Positions 24,947 to 33,310 of a DNA stretch of 64,000 nucleotides are shown piece after piece. The notes below the pieces were generated by a model that ran no database searches, was not told where the DNA came from, and saw nothing but the letters and a program-made list of their open reading frames with translations. Source of the DNA: Aquabacter sp040755535. GTDB lineage: Bacteria > Pseudomonadota > Alphaproteobacteria > Rhizobiales > Xanthobacteraceae. The translations under genes and the position numbers were made by a program. Position 1 is the stretch's first letter; the number at the start of each line of letters is the position of its first letter. The stretch covers positions 1 through 64,000 of the forward strand of contig JBFMAV010000001.1 of NCBI GenBank assembly GCA_040755535.1, given 5' to 3'.

Positions 24947-25312
24947 TTATCCCCGGCGCCGCAGGATTTTCAGGCGGCCGAGCAGTTCGGCGACCGCCTC
25001 CGGCGGCAGGACCGCGATTTCCCGCGCCAGCAGATTGGCCAGTTCCGTGGCTTCCGGCGAAAGCCCCGCCGTATCCACCACGATGCGCGGATGGGAGAGT
25101 TCGGCGAGCCTTTGCAATTCCTCGGCCTCGTCCCAGATCACGTTGAAATAGGCGATGATGCGCTGGACCATGGCCCAGGTCGGCCGTCCGCGCTTGCCGT
25201 TTTCCAGGGCGGAGAGATAGGTGGGACTCACCCCGATGGTCGCGGCCATCTGCGAAAGCGTTACGCCGCGTTCGGCCCGCAAATCTCGCAGCCGGCGGCC
25301 AAATGGGGTCAT
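24947..25312 (-). CDS. XRE-family helix-turn-helix regulator
   Basis: 121 residues from ATG 25312. The first 65 residues are a Cro/cI HTH (FGRRLRDLRAERGVTLSQMAATIGVSPTYLSALENGKRGRPTWAMVQRI). The rest is a short helical tail (PRIVVDTAGLSPEATELANLLAREIAVLPPEAVAELLGRLK), as in the small XRE protein that commonly follows mltA and smr in Hyphomicrobiales. It sits 16 bases after smr and is probably the last gene of the mltA-smr-xre operon. Its targets are unknown. Confidence 0.85.
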   Translation of the reverse strand: MTPFGRRLRDLRAERGVTLSQMAATIGVSPTYLSALENGKRGRPTWAMVQRIIAYFNVIWDEAEELQRLAELSHPRIVVDTAGLSPEATELANLLAREIAVLPPEAVAELLGRLKILRRRG

Positions 25313-25328
25313 GGCGTGAGAGTCCCGC

Positions 25329-25901
25329 TCATGGCTCGCCGTCCATGCGCCGGCGGCGGATGCGCACATAAAGCGCGCCCTCGCCGCCATGACGGCGGGA
25401 CGCCGGCTCGAACCCGACCACGCAGGCCCGCAGCACCGGGTCGGCCAGCCAGAGCGGAACCGCGCGGCGCAGTACCCCGCGCTCAGTCTGGCCGGGGGCG
25501 GCGGGCGCGCCATCCCCCTTCCCCGTGATCACAAGAACCACACCATGGCCAAGGCGCTGGGCGTCGAGGATGAAACCGTGCAGCCGCCGGTGGGCCGCAG
25601 CCTGGGTCAGGCCGTGAAGATCGATGCGCGCATCCACCTCTCCACCCCGGCCGAGGCGGCGGCGCATGCGCGGCTCAAGCGCGGCAAGCGGCGGGGGGGA
25701 CTTGGTACGATCCTTTGGCGGCGTCGGGGCAGGTCCGAGCGTGGGCCTTGGCGGGACGCTCGCCTCCACATCCAGCGTTGCGGGCTCGGGCGGCGGCTCG
25801 GGCATGACCGGCGCGGCGCGCAGCGGTTTGACCGAGCGCACCACGTGCTGCCACAGCGCATGTTCTTCGGCATTCAGGGGGCGGGAGCGGCGGCGCTTCA
25901 C
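25329..25901 (-). CDS. Smr-domain protein
   Basis: 190 residues. A disordered Pro-rich N-terminal half is followed by an Smr (MutS2 C-terminal-like) domain with DLHGLTQAAAHRRLHGFI, VLVITGKGDG and LPLWLADP-like spacing (VPLWLADPVLRACVVGFEPAS). Smr domains bind and nick nucleic acids; stand-alone forms may act in RNA quality control. The ATG at 25899-25901 overlaps the mltA stop in an ATGA, so the genes are coupled. Confidence 0.88.
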   Translation of the reverse strand: MKRRRSRPLNAEEHALWQHVVRSVKPLRAAPVMPEPPPEPATLDVEASVPPRPTLGPAPTPPKDRTKSPPPLAALEPRMRRRLGRGGEVDARIDLHGLTQAAAHRRLHGFILDAQRLGHGVVLVITGKGDGAPAAPGQTERGVLRRAVPLWLADPVLRACVVGFEPASRRHGGEGALYVRIRRRRMDGEP

Positions 25902-27100
25902 GGGGGATCGCCGGAAAAGCGCGGAACCAGCATGACAAAGGCGCCGGGATGGCGGATGCGCCCCGCCACTTCGCCCTCCACCTCCCCCGCACCGAAGAAC
26001 AGATCCGCGCGGGCGGGGCCGACAATGGCGGACCCGGTGTCCTGCGCGATCATGAGGCGGCGGAACGGATCCTGCGCGCCCTCGCCCTGGAGCGGAAGCT
26101 CGGCCGCGATGAAAAACGGCGTGCCATAGGCATGCAGCGCGCGATCCACGGCGATCGAGCGGCCGGGCGTCAGCGGCACGCCCTGCGCGCCCAGCGCGCC
26201 GTCGCTCCCGGCAAGCGGCACCGCCTTGAAAAACACGAAAGAGCGGTTCTCCCGCATCAGGGCGCGGCCCGCCTGCGGGTCGTCTTCGATGTAGCGGCGG
26301 ATGCGCGCCATGCTCATTTCCTCGCGTGGCACGAGACCGCGCTGGATCAGAAGCCGCCCGACCGGGAGATAGGAATAGCCATTATGGCCATCGTAATTGA
26401 GCCGCAGCGCGGCGCCGTCGCTGAGGCGGATGCGCGCAGAGCCTTGGATCTGCATGAAAAACAGGTCCACCGGATGCTCGATCCAGGCAATCTCCAGCCC
26501 CCGGCCTGCGAGCGCTCCATCCTCGATGGCGGCGCGATCATGATAGGGGACGAGAGCGTCCCCCTCCTTGCGCACCACCTGCCCGCGATTGCCGTCGGCT
26601 GGCGGGCGCAGTGCGATCAAATCTGTGGGTCGGCCATAGATGGGCACCGTGAAGCGGTCGGTCCTGACCCGCGATCCCTCCACCTCCGGCTCGTAATAGC
26701 CGGTGAGGAATCCAAGCGCAGAGGCGGCGGGAACGATGCGATAGGCGCGGAAATTGGCCTCGAAATAAAGCCGCGCCACCCGTTCGGACACGCGCGCGGG
26801 CGCTGCCGCCCGCGCCACCGCCTCGGCTGCGGAGCACGCGACGCGCAGGGCAGGCACCAAGGCGGCGTTTGAGGCGGGCCCCGTTTCCTTGGGGCGCACG
26901 GAGAGGGCGTGGCAGGAGGCGAGGAAGGTCGAAAAGGCGGCGCCGGCATCGTCGTCGGCCCAGCCGGGAAGGTCTGCGAAAGGCACCGCCTGCAGGTCCG
27001 CCCCCGCCAAAGGCGGCGGCGCGAGCGGCGCGCGGCTTTCTGCCTGCGCGGGCGCGCAGACCGCCAGAAGCACAGCAAGCGCACGCAGCCAATGGACCAT
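25898..27100 (-). CDS. mltA: Membrane-bound lytic murein transglycosylase A
   Basis: 400 residues from ATG 27100, which has GGAGAACGGA in front and begins a Sec signal peptide (MVHWLRALAVLLAVCAPAQAE). The MltA domain occupies the centre (LTGYYEPEVEGSRVRTDRFTVPIYGRP, DLFFMQIQGSARIRLSDG). The 3D domain with the catalytic Asp is near the C-terminus (IAQDTGSAIVGPARADLFFGAG, Asp at about 353). It cleaves peptidoglycan glycan strands to 1,6-anhydro products. No lipobox is evident, so it may be periplasmic. It is first in the mltA-smr-xre operon. Confidence 0.92.
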   Translation of the reverse strand: MVHWLRALAVLLAVCAPAQAESRAPLAPPPLAGADLQAVPFADLPGWADDDAGAAFSTFLASCHALSVRPKETGPASNAALVPALRVACSAAEAVARAAAPARVSERVARLYFEANFRAYRIVPAASALGFLTGYYEPEVEGSRVRTDRFTVPIYGRPTDLIALRPPADGNRGQVVRKEGDALVPYHDRAAIEDGALAGRGLEIAWIEHPVDLFFMQIQGSARIRLSDGAALRLNYDGHNGYSYLPVGRLLIQRGLVPREEMSMARIRRYIEDDPQAGRALMRENRSFVFFKAVPLAGSDGALGAQGVPLTPGRSIAVDRALHAYGTPFFIAAELPLQGEGAQDPFRRLMIAQDTGSAIVGPARADLFFGAGEVEGEVAGRIRHPGAFVMLVPRFSGDPP

Positions 27101-27202
27101 TCCGTTCTCCGCAGCCGAACCCTCGGCCCCCGGAGAGTTGGCGGCAGCCGCCAGCCGGGTCAAGTGCGCGCCGCGTATCCAAGCGCGGGGGAGGAGAAGG
27201 GT

Positions 27203-28150
27203 TCAGCTCTGTTCCAGCAGCCCACGTCCCACCGCTGCCGCGCCGACAAGCCCCGGCGTCGCATGCACCACCACCTGGACCGGGATCGAAGCGAGATGGT
27301 CGCTGAAGGGCGGATGCTCCTCGAAGGCGGCACGGAAGGGCGAGCCCGCGAACAGCGGCGCCATCGCGGCACCCACACCGCCGGCGATGAAGACGCCGCC
27401 AAGCGCGCGCACCAGCAGGCAATAGTCACCGGCGATTCGCCCAAGCAGGCGCAGGAAGACGTGACAGCTCTCCACCTCCCGCGCATGCCCACCGAGCGCC
27501 CCCTGAATGATGGCGTGAGAGGTGGTTGTCTCCCCCGACAGGATGCGGTGGAGGCGGACTAGACCGGGACCGGACAGCACATGCTCGACGCTTACCGGCC
27601 CAAGCTCGCGGACCAGATGGGCAACGATGCGCGCCTCGTCCGCCGTCACAGCACCCAGGCGCACATGGCCCCCTTCGCCGGGCAATACGTCATAGGCATC
27701 TGTTCCGGGAAGGGGAATGAGCGTCGCGGTGCCCAGGCCCGTGCCCGGCCCGCAGACCAGGATGGGCGCGCCCGCCTTGGCATGGCCGGCGCCCACCTGC
27801 ACGAGGTCCGCCCTCTGGAGATGACGCACGCCGTGGGCGAGGGCCGCGAAATCGTTCAGCACCGCCAGGGCGTCCAGCCCGAGGGCCGCAGCCAGCGTCG
27901 GGCGGTGAAAGCTCCAGGCCCGGTTGGTGAGGCGCACATGGTCGCCGTCCACCGGACCCGCAATGGCCAGCACGCCGGCTCGCGGCCGCTCGCCGCCGAG
28001 GCTGCCGAGATAGGCTGAGAACATCTCCTCCAGGCTGGCATAGCCGTCATTGGGTTCAACGCGCACGTCAAAGACGGCGCCGTCGAGCCCGGCCCGGGCG
28101 ATGCGGGTGGTGGTTCCGCCGATATCGGCCAGCAGGATGGTGGGGGGCAT
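27203..28150 (-). CDS. glk: Glucokinase
   Basis: 315 residues from ATG 28150. ILLADIGGTTTRIARAGLDG is the phosphate-binding loop, LAIAGPVDGDHVRLTNRAW and LAVLNDFAALAHG hold the catalytic Asp region, and ILVCGPGTGLGTATLIP and GEGGHVRLG complete the group A glucokinase pattern. It phosphorylates glucose with ATP in the cytosol. It lies downstream of tctA on the same strand with a 125-base gap containing a hairpin, so it probably has its own promoter. GGVFIAGGVGAAMAPLFAGSPFRAAF is the usual C-terminal motif. Confidence 0.93.
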   Translation of the reverse strand: MPPTILLADIGGTTTRIARAGLDGAVFDVRVEPNDGYASLEEMFSAYLGSLGGERPRAGVLAIAGPVDGDHVRLTNRAWSFHRPTLAAALGLDALAVLNDFAALAHGVRHLQRADLVQVGAGHAKAGAPILVCGPGTGLGTATLIPLPGTDAYDVLPGEGGHVRLGAVTADEARIVAHLVRELGPVSVEHVLSGPGLVRLHRILSGETTTSHAIIQGALGGHAREVESCHVFLRLLGRIAGDYCLLVRALGGVFIAGGVGAAMAPLFAGSPFRAAFEEHPPFSDHLASIPVQVVVHATPGLVGAAAVGRGLLEQS

Positions 28151-28202
28151 GGACCTTCCAATGGTGGAGTCGCGGGGCGTCGGGGACTCCCACGGCCGAA
28201 TC

Positions 28203-28219
28203 GAGGCAAAGCGTGCCTC
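28203..28219. promoter_or_regulatory. Short palindrome upstream of glk
   Basis: GAGGCA (28203-28208) and TGCCTC (28214-28219) form a perfect 6-base inverted repeat with a 5-base spacer, 53 bases before the glk start. It could be an operator or a weak terminator hairpin for tctCBA. There is no T-tract. Confidence 0.3.
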
Positions 28220-28275
28220 AACCCCATGAAAATGCAGCGACGCCGTCAGAGGTTCCGAAAGCCGCGCCCGGTTCG

Positions 28276-29763
28276 TCAAGCGGCAGCGCGGCGGCGACCG
28301 AGCGCAGCCCACAGCGGCATCAACAGCACCGCCAGCGTCAACACTCCGAGACCCGCCGCGATCGGGCGCTCGAAAAAGGCCAGCAGATTGCCATCCGCCT
28401 TGATCATGGAGGTGACAAAGGACTCTTCCAGCATCTTGCCGAGAACGATGCCCAGCACGCAGGGTGCGATGGGCACGTCATGCTCCTCCATGAGGAAGCC
28501 GAGCACGCCGAACACCAGCATCAGCAGCACGCCATAGAGGGAATTGTTCACCGCATAGGCGCCGACGATGCAGAACAGGAGGATGACCGGCATCATCACG
28601 CGGCGCGGAACGCGCAGGAGCGCGGTGCCGGCCTTCAGCGCAAGAAGCCCCAGAGGGATCATGGCGAGATTGGCGATGATGAAGATGCCGAACACGGCAT
28701 AGATGGCTTGCGGATTGTTGAGGAACAGGGTCGGGCCGGGATTGAGGCCCTTCAGATAGAGCACACCGATGACGATGGCGGTGATGCTGTCGCCGGGAAT
28801 GCCGAAGACCAGTGCCGGCACCCAGGCGCCCGCCAGTGCCGCGTTGTTGGCCGACGTGCTCTCGATGATGCCTTCCACATGGCCGGTGCCGAACTTTTCC
28901 GGCGTCTTGGAGAATTTGCGGCTCATGGCATAGGCGACCCAGGCGGCAATGTCGGCGCCCGCGCCCGGCAGGATGCCGATGGCAGTACCGGTGACGTTGC
29001 CCCGGATCTGCTGGGGCCACCAGGTCACGAACATCTTTCCCCAGCCGCGCAGCGGATTGCCGATGGAGGTCTGCTTCACCTCCCAGTCCTTGGCGCCGGA
29101 CGCCATGGATCGCAGCACTTCGGAGACGGCGAACAGGCCGATCATGGCGGGGATGAAGTCGATGCCGCTCATCAATTCCGTATTGCCGAATGTGAAGCGC
29201 GGAATGCCGCCGGGATTGTCGAGCCCGATGGAGGCGACGAACAGGCCAAGAAACAGGGCAATCAGCCCCTTCAGCGGCGATCCCGTCCCGATGAAGATGG
29301 CGCAGGCGAGGCCCAGCAAGGCGAGCCAGAAATACTCGAACGACGAAAATCCGAGCGCAATCTCCGCCAGAAGCGGCGCGCTGACGATCAGAACCGCCGT
29401 GCCGAACAGGCCGCCGAGAGCGGAAAACAGGACATTGGCGCCGAGCGCCGTCTCCGCCTGCCCTTTGCGGGTCATGGCGTAGCATTCATCCGTATAGGCG
29501 GCGGAGGCCGGCGTGCCCGGCATGCGCAGCAGGGTCGAGGGGATATCGCCCGCAAATATCGCCATGGCTGAGCAGGCGATCATGGCGCCGACTGCCGGGA
29601 TCGGGTCCATGAAGAAGGTGATGGGCACCAGCAGCGCGATGGCCATGGTGGCGGTGAGGCCCGGAATGGCGCCGACCACCATGCCAAAAGCGGAGGCGGC
29701 GAGGATGGTGATTATCACATCCCACCGCAGCACCAGGGCGGCAGCCGCTTCGAAGGTGCCCAT
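28276..29763 (-). CDS. tctA: Tripartite tricarboxylate transporter, large membrane subunit
   Basis: 495 residues from ATG 29763, which overlaps the tctB stop (TGATG) and has GAGGGA seven bases upstream; ATG 29772 is less likely on spacing. About 11-12 membrane segments. The family-defining stretch GAIPGLTATMAIALLVPITFFMDPIPAVGAMIACSAMAIFAGDIPSTLLRMPGTPASAAYTDECY is intact. With TctB and TctC it imports a carboxylate using the ion gradient. The substrate is not predictable from sequence. Confidence 0.93.
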   Translation of the reverse strand: MGTFEAAAALVLRWDVIITILAASAFGMVVGAIPGLTATMAIALLVPITFFMDPIPAVGAMIACSAMAIFAGDIPSTLLRMPGTPASAAYTDECYAMTRKGQAETALGANVLFSALGGLFGTAVLIVSAPLLAEIALGFSSFEYFWLALLGLACAIFIGTGSPLKGLIALFLGLFVASIGLDNPGGIPRFTFGNTELMSGIDFIPAMIGLFAVSEVLRSMASGAKDWEVKQTSIGNPLRGWGKMFVTWWPQQIRGNVTGTAIGILPGAGADIAAWVAYAMSRKFSKTPEKFGTGHVEGIIESTSANNAALAGAWVPALVFGIPGDSITAIVIGVLYLKGLNPGPTLFLNNPQAIYAVFGIFIIANLAMIPLGLLALKAGTALLRVPRRVMMPVILLFCIVGAYAVNNSLYGVLLMLVFGVLGFLMEEHDVPIAPCVLGIVLGKMLEESFVTSMIKADGNLLAFFERPIAAGLGVLTLAVLLMPLWAALGRRRAAA

Positions 29764-30227
29764 CAGATCCATCCCTCGATCAGGCCGCGCGGCAGCGGAA
29801 CACGCAGGCCGTAGGCGAAGACGTAATACAGAGCGAGGGCCGAGATGACGGCGCTCGGCAGGGCGAGGGTGATCTTCACCCGCAGCAATGCGAACAGCCC
29901 CATGAGCATCAGAACGGAGGCGAGCACGAAGCCCAGCAGTGGCGAAAGCCAGATATAGAGCGCCACGAGGGCCAGAGTGCCGAGCACGCGCGTCGGCGCG
30001 CCCGGCTCCTTGAACCACGTCAGGGTCACGGCGCGCCCGGCCCCCGCCTTCACGGAGCGCGCGGCAAGAACCCAGCCGCACAGCAGCAGTCCGACGGCGA
30101 TGGCCATGGGAAAGACATCGGCGCCATAGGCTTGGCCGGGAATCGGCGGCAAGGTGAGGGAGACGGTGGCGAGCGCCACCGCCCCCAGGATCACCAGGGC
30201 CGCCAGGATCAGATCATTGACCTTCAT
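29763..30227 (-). CDS. tctB: Tripartite tricarboxylate transporter, small membrane subunit
   Basis: 154 residues with four hydrophobic segments (MKVNDLILAALVILGAVALATVSLTLPP; FPMAIAVGLLLCGWVLAA; LGTLALVALYIWLSPLLGFVLASVLMLMGL; ALPSAVISALALYYVFAYGL), the normal size and topology of TctB. The stop overlaps the tctA start. It begins 13 bases after the tctC stop, so the three genes form one operon. Confidence 0.88.
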   Translation of the reverse strand: MKVNDLILAALVILGAVALATVSLTLPPIPGQAYGADVFPMAIAVGLLLCGWVLAARSVKAGAGRAVTLTWFKEPGAPTRVLGTLALVALYIWLSPLLGFVLASVLMLMGLFALLRVKITLALPSAVISALALYYVFAYGLRVPLPRGLIEGWI

Positions 30228-30240
30228 GGCGCCGGCCCCC

Positions 30241-31209
30241 TTATTTGGCGAGGCCGACCTCTTTCATGACGGCGCCGAGCGACGCGTCGCTCTCGGCCAT
30301 GAAGGTGGCGAACGCCGCCCCTTCCGCCCAACGTCCGCCAAAGCCGCGGCTGGAGAGGAAGTCCTGATATTCCTTGCTCTCGTAGGCCTTCTTGAGGGCG
30401 GGGATGAGCTTGTCGACTGCCTCTTTGGGCAGGCCCTTGGGGCCGGCAATGCCGCGCCACGCGCCAATGGTCCAGTCCGAGCCGGTCGCCTCCTTGAGCG
30501 TGGGCACGTCCGGGAACAGCTTGGAGCGTTCCTTGGCCATGATGGCGAGACTTTTGACGCGGCCCGCCTCGATCAATGAACGGGCTTCGGGCAGCGAGCA
30601 GGTGACGATCTGGACACCGCCGGACACGAGATCCTGAAGTCCCGGCGCGGCGCCGTTGCTCGGCACCCACGGAACGGAGGCGGGGGCCACCTTGAGGGAC
30701 GACAGCATGCCGCCCAGCGCCAAGTGCCAGATGCCGCCCTGACCGGTGCCGGATGCCTTGTATTTGCCCGGCGACTTCTGAACATCCTCGATCACATCCC
30801 GCGCCGTCTTGTAGGGCGCGTCGGCGCGCACCTGGAGGCCGGCCGGATCCTCATTGACCATGGCGAGGGGCGTGTAGGACGTGGAATCGAGCTTGGTGAG
30901 GCCCTGCCAATGCATCATGCCGATTTCCACCGTCAGGATGCCGATCGTGTATCCGTCAGGGGTGGCGTCCGCGATGGCCTGGTGCCCAACGACGCCTTGC
31001 CCGCCGGTCCGGTTCACCACGGCAACCGGCTGGCCGAGGTCGCGCTCCAGCAGCGAGGCGATCATGCGCGCCACCGCGTCGGTGCCGCCGCCGGCGCCCC
31101 AGGGCACGATGAGGGTGATGGGTCGATCAGGATAAGCGGCGCTGGCGGGGGACAGGGACGAAAGGGCGCAGACGGCAAGGCTCGCCGCCGCGAACAAGAG
31201 GCGCTTCAT
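30241..31209 (-). CDS. tctC: Tripartite tricarboxylate transporter, periplasmic binding protein (Bug type)
   Basis: 322 residues from ATG 31209, with GGAGA eight bases upstream and a clear Sec signal peptide (MKRLLFAAASLAVCALSSLSPASAAY). The mature protein starts YPDRPITLIVPWGAGGGTDAVARMIASLLERDLGQPVAVVNRTGGQGVVGHQAIADATPDGYT, the Bug/TctC signature. It delivers an anionic ligand to TctAB. It is first in the operon tctC-tctB-tctA. No two-component regulator (tctDE) is adjacent. Confidence 0.93.
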   Translation of the reverse strand: MKRLLFAAASLAVCALSSLSPASAAYPDRPITLIVPWGAGGGTDAVARMIASLLERDLGQPVAVVNRTGGQGVVGHQAIADATPDGYTIGILTVEIGMMHWQGLTKLDSTSYTPLAMVNEDPAGLQVRADAPYKTARDVIEDVQKSPGKYKASGTGQGGIWHLALGGMLSSLKVAPASVPWVPSNGAAPGLQDLVSGGVQIVTCSLPEARSLIEAGRVKSLAIMAKERSKLFPDVPTLKEATGSDWTIGAWRGIAGPKGLPKEAVDKLIPALKKAYESKEYQDFLSSRGFGGRWAEGAAFATFMAESDASLGAVMKEVGLAK

Positions 31210-31565
31210 TGGCGTTTCTCCCAAGGGCCGCTTGTTTGCGGCTCATCTAATCGTTTTGAATGAGGCTAGGGCAGCGGGTTGCACAGGTCAATCACAGGAT
31301 CGCTCCCCCGCCCTGCGGCGGTGGAATCCGTGTCTGACCTGCCGTAAGGTGCATTGCGCAGGCTGGGAATGGATCGCGGGGCTGGAATTGGCGCTCGCGC
31401 ATCGTACATAAGGGAAGCGCAGGGAGTGGCGAGCGGCCGGCCTGCGCACCGAGAGAGGCCGCATCATGTGTGAGGCTGCGGACGGCCGGTAACGGCATAT
31501 CCGGGCTTCAGGAGCGAAACTGGCGGTCGCGGCCCTCCGCGTCGCCGCAGGCATGGCGAAGCGCA
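31210..31565. other. Divergent intergenic region between tctC and the Tim44-domain gene
   Basis: 356 bases. Small open frames on both strands (for example 31288-31554 minus) lack domains and good ribosome-binding sites. The region must hold the tctCBA promoter and that of the Tim44-domain gene, but I see no convincing consensus boxes or repeats. Confidence 0.45.
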
Positions 31566-32279
31566 GTGCTCGATATCTACACGATCATCTTCCTGGCCCT
31601 GGCCGTGTTCATCTTCATCCGGCTGCGCAGCGTGCTCGGTCAGCGGACGGGGCGCGAACGGCCGCCTTATGATCCCTATTCCCGCGACGCCGCCCGCCCG
31701 ACGCCGCCGGTCTCGGACAAGGTAGTGACGCTGCCCCAGCGCAATGTGGATCCCGCCGCGCCGGTCGGCGTGGATGATGAGGCGCCCGCCCGGTTCCGTT
31801 GGGAGGGCGTCACGCAGGAGGGCACACCGGTCGCCGCCGCGCTTGACCAGATCGCGCAGGCCGAGCCCGGTTTCGATGCCAAGCATTTCCTGGCCGGCGC
31901 CAAGTCCGCCTATGAGATGATCGTGCTCGCCTTTGCCAGCGGCGATCGCCGCGCGCTGAAGGATCTGCTGTCGAAGGATGTGTATGACGGCTTCGTCTCC
32001 GCCATTTCGGACCGCGAAGGGCGCGGTGAAACCATGGAATCGCGCTTCATCTCCATCGAGGCGGCGGAGCTGGTGGACGCCAGCGTGCGCGCACGCGCGG
32101 CCCAGGTGACCGTGCGGTTCGTCTCCAAGCTGATCACGGTCACGCGCGGTCGCGACGGCAGCGTCGTGGACGGCAGCCCGGATACGGTGGCCGACGTGAC
32201 CGATGTCTGGACCTTCGCGCGCGATCTTGGGGCACGCGATCCCAATTGGAAGCTGGTGGCCACCGAGGCGGCCAGCTGA
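31566..32279 (+). CDS. Tim44-like domain protein
   Basis: 237 residues from a GTG at 31566; the family typically opens with a membrane anchor like this one (VLDIYTIIFLALAVFIFIRLRSVLGQRTGRERPPYDPY). After a Pro-rich linker the Tim44/TIM44-like domain runs from about 100 to the end (FDAKHFLAGAKSAYEMIVLAFASGDRRALKDLLSKDVYDGF, WTFARDLGARDPNWKLVATEAA). Its bacterial role is unproven; inner-membrane association is likely. In many Hyphomicrobiales this gene is adjacent to and co-oriented with mltA. Here they are 4.5 kb apart and on opposite strands. Confidence 0.85.
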   Translation: MLDIYTIIFLALAVFIFIRLRSVLGQRTGRERPPYDPYSRDAARPTPPVSDKVVTLPQRNVDPAAPVGVDDEAPARFRWEGVTQEGTPVAAALDQIAQAEPGFDAKHFLAGAKSAYEMIVLAFASGDRRALKDLLSKDVYDGFVSAISDREGRGETMESRFISIEAAELVDASVRARAAQVTVRFVSKLITVTRGRDGSVVDGSPDTVADVTDVWTFARDLGARDPNWKLVATEAAS

Positions 32280-32281
32280 GT

Positions 32282-33169
32282 TCAGGCCGCTTCCGCGTCC
32301 ACCGTCCCCTCGCAGAAGCTGCGGAGGGTTTCCGCCAGATCCCGGGCGGGCGGTGCGGCCCCCGCCGCGAGCGCAAGTGCCAGTTCGGTGGGCGCGACGG
32401 GCGGCAGGCCGTGATGTTCGAGGATCTGGTGCTCGGTGGTGACGCTGCGCCGCTCCAGCAACGCGACGCCGAGACCGCAGGCCAGGGCCGCCTGAAGTCC
32501 CATGAGGTTGGGGCTTTCATAGGCAATGCGCCATGCGCGCCCGGCCGTTTCTAGGGCCTGGATGGCGCGGTTGCGGTAGAGGCAGCCCGGCGTGAACGCG
32601 ACCAGCGGCACCGGCTCCAGGTCCGGCAAGGGACGATAGGCGCCGGCAATCCAGACCGGACGCTCCCGCCATGCGGCCAACGCCGGGCCGCTTCCGGGCT
32701 CGCGCTTGAACAGCGCCACGTCCAGCACGCCCCGCGCGAGATCCGCCGCAAGGTCGCAGGACACCGCGCATCGCACCGAGAGCCGGACATGCGGGTGGGC
32801 CTGAGCGAAGGCGCCGACCGCACGGGTCAGGGATCCGAGCGCGAAATCGTCCGGAATGCCGAGCCGAACAAGGGCGATTGCATTCTCGCCCACCATGGAC
32901 CGCGCCTCGGCGCTCAAGGCCAGCAGGCGCCGGGCATAACCGAGCAGGCGTTCGCCCTGCTCCGTGGTCCGCACCCTGCGGGCCTCACGCACCAGCAGGG
33001 CGCAGCCCAAACTCTCCTCCAGCTTCTTCACCTGCTGGCTCACGGTGGATTGCGTGCGATGAACCCGCTCGCCCGCCCGGGTGAAGCCTCCCGCGTCCAC
33101 GACGCTCACGAAGGCCCGCAGCAAGGCGAGGTCGAGGTCGGCCCGAGGTATTTGAAAATCAACTGTCAT
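32282..33169 (-). CDS. LysR-family transcriptional regulator
   Basis: 295 residues from ATG 33169. Residues about 15-75 form the winged HTH (LALLRAFVSVVDAGGFTRAGERVHRTQSTVSQQVKKLEESLGCALLVREARRVRTTEQGERLLGYARRLL). The rest is the periplasmic-binding-protein-like effector domain, with IGIPDDF-type opening (VRLGIPDDFALGSL). It is divergent from an EamA transporter gene 142 bases away, the usual LysR-target arrangement, so it probably activates that gene in response to a small molecule. It is convergent with the Tim44 gene, 3 bases apart. Confidence 0.92.
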   Translation of the reverse strand: MTVDFQIPRADLDLALLRAFVSVVDAGGFTRAGERVHRTQSTVSQQVKKLEESLGCALLVREARRVRTTEQGERLLGYARRLLALSAEARSMVGENAIALVRLGIPDDFALGSLTRAVGAFAQAHPHVRLSVRCAVSCDLAADLARGVLDVALFKREPGSGPALAAWRERPVWIAGAYRPLPDLEPVPLVAFTPGCLYRNRAIQALETAGRAWRIAYESPNLMGLQAALACGLGVALLERRSVTTEHQILEHHGLPPVAPTELALALAAGAAPPARDLAETLRSFCEGTVDAEAA

Positions 33170-33184
33170 AGATGAAAAGATCGA

Positions 33185-33200
33185 ATTTCCGAATGGGAAT
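33185..33200. promoter_or_regulatory. Imperfect inverted repeat between lysR and eamA
   Basis: ATTTCC and GGGAAT arms with a 4-base spacer (5 of 6 positions pair), 16 bases upstream of the LysR start codon. The arms include a T-N-A type arrangement like LysR boxes. Weak evidence for an operator. Confidence 0.3.
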
Positions 33201-33310
33201 GTCACGTGCTTTCTTCGTCCCGATGCCGCCGCCGGCGATGCACAGGGCTTCCAAGGAACCGCGTGATGACCTACCCAGGGACAAAAGGGCTTCGGGGAGG
33301 AGCCGCTCCG

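Noticed and set aside
28213..29571. A 452-codon plus-strand frame with many His and Gln
   Set aside because: It is antisense to tctA, whose membrane-protein composition produces it. No motif or ribosome-binding site.
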